A stretch of 64,000 nt of DNA. It comes from Diphasiastrum complanatum. Lineage: Eukaryota > Streptophyta > Lycopodiopsida > Lycopodiales > Lycopodiaceae. Location of the stretch: the NCBI GenBank assembly GCA_029204225.1, contig CM055110.1:15162609-15226608 (forward strand). Direction: 5' to 3'. Positions 57,009 to 64,000 of the stretch are shown in pieces. Each line of letters begins with the position of its first letter. Within the stretch, counting starts at the first letter, position 1. Made by a program: the position numbers and the translations under genes. The notes under the pieces were generated by a model that was not told where the DNA came from, searched no databases, and saw only the letters and a list, made by a program, of their open reading frames with translations.

Positions 57009-57368
57009 AATTTGATTGCACTGATCTTTTGATGGAAGAATACACTATCATCGATGACTATGTTAGTTGTACTGTGACCATGGCCAGCTTTGGCAAGTTC
57101 ATACTGGCACTCTGATATTAGATGAATTAATTGATACACGTCATTGTATTGACAATAGTGTGCATATACACGATCAAGATAGGATTTACGCAATTGGATA
57201 TGTAATTGTGGATCATCAAAACATACAGTGTAATCATGATGGGGTAGTAATAGCAAATTAGAGAACTGACCAGAGATAGCTTTCGGAATGCTAATTTCAA
57301 GTAGCAACTGATTCTCGAAATTAATGATAGTTTTGGAAGAGATGCGCGTTGTGACATGTCGATTTGGG
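57009..57368 (-). other. Possible exon of unknown gene
   Basis: Starts after a good acceptor (TTTTCATTCACAG) and is open for about 118 codons: NRHVTTRISSKTIINFENQL, LPHHDYTVCFDDPQLHIQL, AKAGHGHSTTNIVIDDSVFF. No recognised family. Confidence 0.35.
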
Positions 57369-57589
57369 CTGTGAATGAAAAAGGTTTGTACATGTACAAT
57401 TTACAAGATTTAGATTTTTTCTCAGAACAACAAGTAGAATTCCAAGAGTATCTGCAACCACCACATAAATCAATTTATAAGAGATAAGTTTTGTAACAAT
57501 GTCGGAATAGTTTTTTTTATAAAATTCAAAGAGACATATAACCTGCTATTTAAATATATAACACCTATATCATATTGAATTTGTATACT

Positions 57590-57650
57590 ATGTGTTCATG
57601 TGTGCATGTGTGTGCGTGTGTATGTGCGCACGTGCGCACGTGTATGTTTT
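57590..57650. repeat. Alternating purine-pyrimidine tract with perfect palindrome
   Basis: TG/CG alternation including GTGCGCACGTGCGCAC, a perfect 16-bp palindrome; Z-DNA- or cruciform-prone. Confidence 0.85.
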
Positions 57651-58241
57651 TATATCATAAAAATATGTTATGTTAGAAAATACCCAAGTACAACACTACC
57701 ATTCATGGGATTCATTCAAATCAATACAATATAATTACAGCTTTATAAAAAGTACATGCAACTTAAAGAAATGCAAAGTTTTAAAACCATGTACATTTAA
57801 TTAGTTACGGTAATATTTAGAAATTACGGGAAGCTAAGTTACAATGTTAAATATATTAGATTACGGTAAATAAGTGCAACCACAAAAATTACATGCCAAT
57901 TACCGATTTCAAAACTGAAAAATATGTACTACCTAATAATTAAGCAACTAGAAATACAATTCTGAAATATATATTAAATGTAGTGCTTAAAAGAAAAACA
58001 TGATTTTTTATTCTACACAGGTGGTTTAACATAGTTATGAATAATGGAAATCAAAAGTACAAGTATATGTATACGTATTGCTTTTGAGAATGGAACGCAA
58101 GTTCAAATATATAACGTGATGTTATTTTTACAAAGCTACTCCAATAGTTTCTCATATTCAAGTACGTAACCATGCTCATCGATAAAAAATCGACCACAAC
58201 CTTCAAATTTTGCCAAAATTTCCTGAGTCGAAATAGGGTCC

Positions 58242-60387
58242 TCATTTTGCAGCACCGACAAAGGCTTTGCCAAATTCAATATTTTTTTGTATTAATGCGC
58301 CTTTCATTTTAATTTCTTGTATACCTTTTGGCCCAATCACAACGCCATTCAAGCAGAAGGCTTTTTCTAAAGTAGTTGGATGCATAGACACGAAGCCGAA
58401 AGCGTTGCCATTTCGGAAGCCGAATTTATCATGTTTGCAAAATATACAAACATGCTCAAAAAAAGGTGCATTAATTCCTTTAACATGTAACCAGCCCGAA
58501 ATCTGCGAGTACTACAATCAGTTCGCATGTAATAAATTGCTAATAAAAATTTATCATATCAAATTGCAGGTAATGCATATGGTTTTGATACATAAAACAA
58601 ATTAACTTCTGAAATTTATTTATGAAATTAGCACCTCCATTGGAACTGGATGTTGTTTGGTTTGCTCCACGCGCACCAATACCAATTTATCGAAAAACTC
58701 TCCAACTAGAACACCTGCAAATATTGTCTTTGATGATGCAGCAAATAGCAGCGGATTTGATTTTTTCCAAATTCCCAAATTCCAAATACTATATACATAA
58801 CAACTTTTGCTTTCGAAAGAGTCTAGAATTTCATTGTACAACTTTTCGGTGTCATTCTAGAATAATATCTACGGAACATTAAATCGAATTTCAGAAAGTA
58901 CAATACATAAGCAACTTTTGGAGGAAAAACAATGCTTTCACTACAATTTTGAAATCAATTTTGTATTTTTTATAGGTACCTCACCTTGGTCGGATTGATT
59001 AAACCCATCTGCAATAGTATTAGAACAACGATTTTCATTCATAGCGTTAACTCCAATAATGGCGACAGCTACTGTCCCAAGCAGGTACGAATTATGGATT
59101 TGAGCGTTGTCTGCTAACAATTTGATACAATCTTCTCGAAAATTAGCCAGTGTAATTTCTGGGAAGAAGCATAGATGTATGTGTAGTGGCACAATTTTCG
59201 TAACATTGCTTGGGTATAGATCAATGTGAAATTTGAGGACCCATAATCGTTTCGAGGGTTTTTTTTTATGAACTGTAAAATTACGGAGCTTCATACAATC
59301 ATTAATAAACAAAATCTCGAAATTCACGTAGTACATTTGTTGGATAGACAATGTAATTGTATTATTTCCACATACGTCTACCAATTCAAATTTCATGTAC
59401 GTCACCAATTCAAATTTCATGTACGTCACGTATGGTACGTTCATCACAAAGTTGCCGTACTTCGATAGGATTTGGCCCTTGAACATTACATTCTGCAATC
59501 CTAATTCTATGTCTTCTATGTACACCTGTCTAATTGCAGATTGCAATTTTGATGTAGATGCTTCAACAATGTGCAATCGCTTACGGACGGATTCAATAGT
59601 AGGTAACTTCGCGGGTCATTTGAGTGTTGAATGTATTTTGTTAGGCATTCGATTCGAGTACACTGTATCAACAGTCATAGCCATACATTCTATATGCAGT
59701 AGATGCTAAAAATTAGTTATCACTATTTATGCGGCTCGTGCGTCATACGTAAAATGTATTATAACAATTTGTTATAAATATATAGGAACCTATTACTATG
59801 GAAATGACCGCATACAATATAAATGGTACTAAATATGTAGACAATGATTTTTTTTTGTGCAAGTCTTAATTTTATTTACTGATATTACCTAAACTTTCAT
59901 GTCGTTGAACATCTTGTTCTATTTGTTGGACTTCATCTGCAGAATATTGCATTCATGTTAGGTTGACCACATACAAATAAAGTTATATAAAAACCAATAT
60001 ACCTAGTGCGCATGGCAATCTAAAGTTATCATCAATAAACTTCCAAAGTATTTATTTAATTTTGTTTGTTTTTCAAGTACGTAGATTATAATTGGGTTTT
60101 TTTTTTGTAAATGTTGATATAAAAAACCTGCCGTTCTCTAGCAATATCTACTAGCATACAGTCTGTTAATGGAAGAGAGGTTTCTTTTTCTATCTGTTGA
60201 AGCTCTTCTGCGAAAGCGCAGTACATTTTATGAGTATGCGGTACATTGAATCTAGCATAACTATAAAATTGTGCAAGACGTATTGTTTTAAGTATGGAAT
60301 TGATTTATTGTACTGTAATAAAATATTACCATCAGTAAGTACAAAATCGTTGTCGATTTCTGAGGCTGCGATACGCGAAGTAGCCAT
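58242..60387 (-). CDS. Five-exon gene model, 386 aa; possible OB-fold and RRM-like regions
   Basis: Proposed exons on the minus strand: 60387-60330, 60207-60128, 59606-58985, 58822-58683 and 58502-58242. All introns are GT-AG, the phases match (1, 0, 1, 0), and the joined length is 1161 nt with no internal stop. It starts MATSRIAASEIDNDFVLTD. Residues about 88-165 (KGQILSKYGNF, ELVDVCGNNTITLSIQQ, LKFHIDLYPSNVTKI) resemble an OB fold of the replication-protein-A kind. Residues 305-310 (LHVKGI) and 332-340 (GNAFGFVSM), then LEKAFCLNG, resemble RRM RNP2 and RNP1. Both domain calls are by eye. Doubts: the 59606 acceptor (GCGAAG) is weak, a spare 48-nt exon-like unit exists at 59889-59936, a TGA at 59616 would cut a longer exon 3, and after the stop another frame stays open to 58136. 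Confidence 0.45.
59386..59428. repeat. 21-bp tandem duplication inside exon 3
   Basis: ACCAATTCAAATTTCATGTACGT-type unit repeated twice in frame, duplicating seven residues (VTYMKFEL). Confidence 0.9.
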
Positions 60388-60550
60388 CTGTGAATATAGA
60401 AAATATAAATCTATAACAACACATTATTGTATGAAATTCAAATGCATGAAATTATAGGAAAGGACTTTGCCTGGAAGGCAGACCACACACATGATTACAT
60501 GTGTGAAGGTTTCCGATTCACTATTTGTTATTACTTAGAAACAACCATAT

Positions 60551-61236
60551 TGTGAAAAGTACAGTACTAAGGACCATAAATGGATCTTTGAATGATCCAC
60601 AAGGTGATTGTATGCTTGTTAAACAATCTATCAGAAACTAGTCATCAGAAAACAAGATGTAGTTTAGCAGCTTGATAGGAAACAAGTAGAGACAATCAAA
60701 GCATTGATCAAATAGTCTAATCCAACTCCACACGTGTGAAAATAAGGCTGTAGTACGGCCTGTAGACAGTGTTTACAAAGTGCCAAAGCTGGGTTTCATT
60801 GGAAAAATAGAGTAATCACCATACAATGAGAGGAAACTCGAGTTTCTCCTTGAGGCTCCAAAAAGTTTCTATCTTCTCACTATGGAGAATGGAAATACAT
60901 AGCACACTTCCTTTGCAAAGTTAGGTGAAAATCCAGCATGTAATAAGGAAGTAGACTCCACTTTCTTGCCCTAATGTGAAAACCCTAGCCTAGATCCAAG
61001 AGTCATGCTTGGTAGGTGCATGCTAGGTACAAATCTCATCATAAATCATGGTCTAGATCCTACAAAGTAGGAATCACTACCAAATAGACACAACCACTCC
61101 TCTTGACTCGTGGTAACCTACTTTAGGTGTGTATGTACAAGTGGCACTTTGGCCATTCAAGTAACCAACAAACAATATTGACAAAATGTACAATATTCTA
61201 CATGGCTAGATTTGCCAATGTAGGCAATTTTTCACA
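60551..61236 (-). repeat. 3' LTR of minus-strand copia element
   Basis: On the plus strand, TGTGAAAAGTAC to CAATTTTTCACA, 686 bp. CACACGTGTG is at 60729-60738. Clearly related to the LTRs at 28290 and 32150 (shared AAGGACCATAAATG-like, GTAATAAGGAAGT and TAGATTTGCCAAT blocks). CTCCTCCTC at 61237-61245 is the polypurine tract of the minus strand. Confidence 0.93.
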
Positions 61237-64000
61237 CTCCTCCTCAAATCTAGCCTTGGAGATCACAATGCTTTTATCAATAACTCCAATTGAAGATCTA
61301 AGCTTGACAAATGAATCTTTAGGTAAAGGTTTAGTAAACAAATCAGCCAAGCAACTTGATGATGGCACGTGTTGGAGCTTGATCTCTTTAGCTTGCACTT
61401 TTTCTCTCACGAAATGATGAGCAATTTCGATGTGTTTGCTCCTTGCATGGAATGTAGGATTAGTTGCAAGTGATTGGGCTGATTGGTTGTCACAATAGAT
61501 GATAGGGATCTCCTCCTCCATGAGATGAAGCTCCACCAATAGCCTTTTGAGCCACAAGACCTCCTTGCATGTTGATGTCAAGGCCTTGTATTCGGATTCT
61601 GTGGAAGATAGGGAGATGGTATCTTGCTTTTTGGAAAGCCATGATACTACTCCATCACATAGAAAGGTGGCAAAGGCACTTGTTGATCTTCTATCCACTT
61701 TGTCACCTGCAAAATCCGAGTCACTATAGGCTCTTAAGCCAAGATTAGTTCCTCTATACAAAATACCAAAATTCTTAGTGAATGAAATGTATCTAAGAAC
61801 TCTTTTGGCCATCTTCCAATGTGAAACTAGAGGACTTTGCATGAATTGGCTTAACTTTCCAACACTATAACTAAGATCAGGTCTAGTTATAGTTAAATAG
61901 ATCAAGGAGCCAATAAGCCTTCTATATAATGTGATGTCCTCAAAGGATGCTTCATCACAACCAATAGATGCTTTTACATGTTGCTCCATTGGTGTCTCAA
62001 TGCCTTTACAATTCTTCATTCCAAATCTATCTAGGATGGATGTAGCATATTTAGATTGACAAATGAAGCTAAAATCACATCCTCTAATAATCTCTATTCC
62101 GAGAATGAAGCTCAATAGGCCGAGATCTACCATCTTAAACTCTTTTGCTAAAGCAATTTTTAGATCTCTAATTCCATCTAGATCATTACCACTCAAGATA
62201 ATGTCATCTACATACAAAACAAGAATAATGATCATGCCATCATGAAAACTTATATACAATGATGAATCATAGGCACTCATTACAAAATTGATGGAAATGA
62301 GAAAAGAGTTTAGCCTAGAGTACCATGCTCTAGGTGCTTGCTTGAGCCCATAAAGGCTCTTCTTCAAAAAACACACCTTTCCTTCATGCTTTGCCTTGAT
62401 GAAGCCCTCGGGTTGCCTCATGTAGATCTCTTCCTCCAAATAACCATTGAGGAATGCATTTGTGAAGTCAAGTTGGAATAGCTCCCAATTGAAGGTTGTA
62501 GCAAGACTAATGATCAACCTGATAGTAACAAGCTTAGCCACAGGAGCAAAAGTCTCATCATAGTCAATGCCTTTGGTTTGTAAAAAACCTTTGGCAACAA
62601 GCCTAGCTTTATGCTTGCTTATTGATCCATCTTGATTATATTTCAATCTAAACACCCACTTGCAATCAAGAGGTTTCTTCCCTTGAGGAAGATCCACAAG
62701 ATCCCAAGTATGATTCTCAATAAGAGAATCATACTCTACTTGCATAGCATCCATCCAACTTTTAGACTTACAAGCATCTTCATAGCATGTTGGCTCATCT
62801 AACATTGAAGTAAGAAAGGTGTAAGATGTGAAAGATGATGAGCCTTCCCTTTGATCACCTTGACCATCATAGGTGAGCCTCAATGGCTCGGATCTTGCCC
62901 TTGTAGATCTTCTTGGAGTTCTTGGAGTTCTTGCATCTTGAGGTGGATCCTCAAGTTCTTCTTCACTTGGAAGCTCCTCCTCCATCCTAGCATAATCCTT
63001 GGCATCAAGATGATTAGTAGCATTATCATCCAAATCACAAGCATGTCCTTCATAAAAAATAACATCCCTACTCACTATCACCTTGCTAGTGATGGGATTG
63101 AAGACTCTATAACCTTTGCTATTCTCACCATATCCCACAAAGATGCCTTTGATGGATGTTGCATCATCCTTCCTTCTCTTATCCAAGGATTGGTGTACAT
63201 AGCAAGTGGATCCAAAAACTTTGAGATCTTTGAAATTGGGCTTCTCTCCAAATAGAGCTTCAAATGGTGTGATTCCTCCAATGGCTTGGTTTGGCAATCT
63301 ATTACACAAATAGTTAGCACAAGTTATTGCTTCACCCCAAAATGGTTTGGATAGAGAAGCATCTAGCCTTAAGGCCTTAGCACACTCACAAAGAGATCTA
63401 TTTCTTCTCTCACTTACTCCATTTTTTTGAGGGGTGTATGGACATGACAACTCCCTCTTTATGCCATTAGAAATACAAAAGTCAATCAACTTATTGGAGA
63501 CATATTCACCTCCATTATCACTCCTTAATAACTTAATCTTGGTACTAAGTTGATTTTCTACCAAAGTCTTGAACTTTACAAAAGAATCAAACACTATTGA
63601 TTTGCTAGACAAGAGGTACATCCAACAAAATCTAGAATAGTCATCAATGAAGATTACATAGTACTTGGCACCACCATTAGACTCATGTGAAAAACTATGA
63701 ACATCCGAATGGATGAGTTCAAGAGGAGAGTTTGATCTTGATGTAGATCTTGAGAAGGGTAGCTTGTGAGCCTTTGAGAGGCTGCATGCTTCACATCTCT
63801 TCCCACACTTTGACAAATGCTTGGGGAGTCCAACTGCAAGCTCCTTTGTAGCCATAGATTCCATGGCTTTGTAGTTGGGGTGGCCCAACCTCTTGTGCCA
63901 CAGTTCCACCTTTGATAGCTCCACCTTTGCCAAGTTAACACTCTCCACTGCAATATTAGCATCAACCTTAAACAATCTACCTTGCTTAAAGCCTTTGGCT
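61198..64000 (-). CDS. Copia pol, intact but partial at window edge
   Basis: One uninterrupted frame of more than 930 codons from the window edge to a stop at 61198, which lies 39 bp inside the LTR. In order: pre-integrase LWHKRLGHPNYKAMESM; zinc region CEACSLSKAHKL; integrase core with HSDVHSF, SDNGGEY and NGVSERRN; linker EPLRLTYDGQGDQRE; RT with [70 protein letters not shown] and the catalytic VLYVDDIILSGND; RNase H with AYSDSDFAGDKVDRRS, SLSSTESEYKALTS, CDNQSAQSLATNPTFHARSK and CLADLFTKPLPKD. All catalytic residues I can see are present, so this may be a recently active element. Gag, protease start and 5' LTR lie beyond 64000. Confidence 0.96.
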   Translation of the reverse strand, partial: AKGFKQGRLFKVDANIAVESVNLAKVELSKVELWHKRLGHPNYKAMESMATKELAVGLPKHLSKCGKRCEACSLSKAHKLPFSRSTSRSNSPLELIHSDVHSFSHESNGGAKYYVIFIDDYSRFCWMYLLSSKSIVFDSFVKFKTLVENQLSTKIKLLRSDNGGEYVSNKLIDFCISNGIKRELSCPYTPQKNGVSERRNRSLCECAKALRLDASLSKPFWGEAITCANYLCNRLPNQAIGGITPFEALFGEKPNFKDLKVFGSTCYVHQSLDKRRKDDATSIKGIFVGYGENSKGYRVFNPITSKVIVSRDVIFYEGHACDLDDNATNHLDAKDYARMEEELPSEEELEDPPQDARTPRTPRRSTRARSEPLRLTYDGQGDQREGSSSFTSYTFLTSMLDEPTCYEDACKSKSWMDAMQVEYDSLIENHTWDLVDLPQGKKPLDCKWVFRLKYNQDGSISKHKARLVAKGFLQTKGIDYDETFAPVAKLVTIRLIISLATTFNWELFQLDFTNAFLNGYLEEEIYMRQPEGFIKAKHEGKVCFLKKSLYGLKQAPRAWYSRLNSFLISINFVMSAYDSSLYISFHDGMIIILVLYVDDIILSGNDLDGIRDLKIALAKEFKMVDLGLLSFILGIEIIRGCDFSFICQSKYATSILDRFGMKNCKGIETPMEQHVKASIGCDEASFEDITLYRRLIGSLIYLTITRPDLSYSVGKLSQFMQSPLVSHWKMAKRVLRYISFTKNFGILYRGTNLGLRAYSDSDFAGDKVDRRSTSAFATFLCDGVVSWLSKKQDTISLSSTESEYKALTSTCKEVLWLKRLLVELHLMEEEIPIIYCDNQSAQSLATNPTFHARSKHIEIAHHFVREKVQAKEIKLQHVPSSSCLADLFTKPLPKDSFVKLRSSIGVIDKSIVISKARFEEECEKLPTLANLAM

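Noticed and set aside
62851-63255. Plus-strand ORFs opposite the copia pol at 61.1-63.9 kb
   Set aside because: Antisense shadows of a clear intact pol frame.

Overview
The window looks like nuclear DNA of a land plant with a large, repeat-rich genome. It is AT-rich, almost all recognisable coding sequence is Ty1/copia or Ty3/gypsy LTR-retrotransposon gag/pol, several elements prime from plant initiator-Met tRNA (TGGTATCAGAGC), and elements are inserted inside one another. No bacterial operons, rRNA or tRNA genes were seen. The species cannot be fixed from this sequence.

Layout. 1-3.7 kb: decayed gypsy element (copy A) with pol and the start of an extra 3' ORF. 3.7-7.5 kb: non-coding and exon-like debris. 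7.57-8.98 kb: foldback-like structure with ~200-bp arms ending in long (TC)n/(GA)n tracts. 9.0-21.15 kb: complete copia element (650-bp LTRs, TAGTA target duplication) whose RT region is replaced by unrecognised sequence. That sequence is split by a younger copia element at 12.93-19.06 kb (682-bp LTRs). 21.2-27.4 kb: minus-strand gag debris, two more microsatellite-ended repeats, hairpins and tandem repeats. 27.4-34.8 kb: degenerate element with an iMet PBS and a gag, interrupted by a complete 4.56-kb minus-strand copia derivative (28290-32850, 701-bp LTRs, ACTTT duplication) that carries gag, protease and a degenerate integrase but no RT. 34.8-36.8 kb: inverted repeat of unknown origin. 36.8-46.1 kb: gypsy copy B with gag, pol and a ~3-kb third ORF downstream of pol, then its 3' LTR. 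46.1-48.7 kb: truncated copia pol plus LTR. 49.19-49.79 kb: complete 601-bp TRIM inside another copia LTR. 49.9-54.7 kb: gag, RT/RNase H and LTR fragments. 55.5-60.4 kb: the only block that does not look like a retrotransposon, with minus-strand exon-like ORFs. One five-exon model in it has consistent splice phases and would encode 386 aa. 60.55-64 kb: minus-strand copia element with an uninterrupted pol running off the window.

How the parts relate. The RT-less element at 28.3-32.9 kb has LTRs recognisably related to those of the pol-intact element at 60.5-64 kb, so the two look like a non-autonomous/autonomous pair. LTR divergence read by eye gives an insertion order (inner copia about 1%, 28-kb element about 2%, outer copia about 2.5%) that agrees with the nesting. 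Ten exact copies of the palindrome CACACGTGTG lie in the window, all in LTRs or LTR-like DNA of seven elements.
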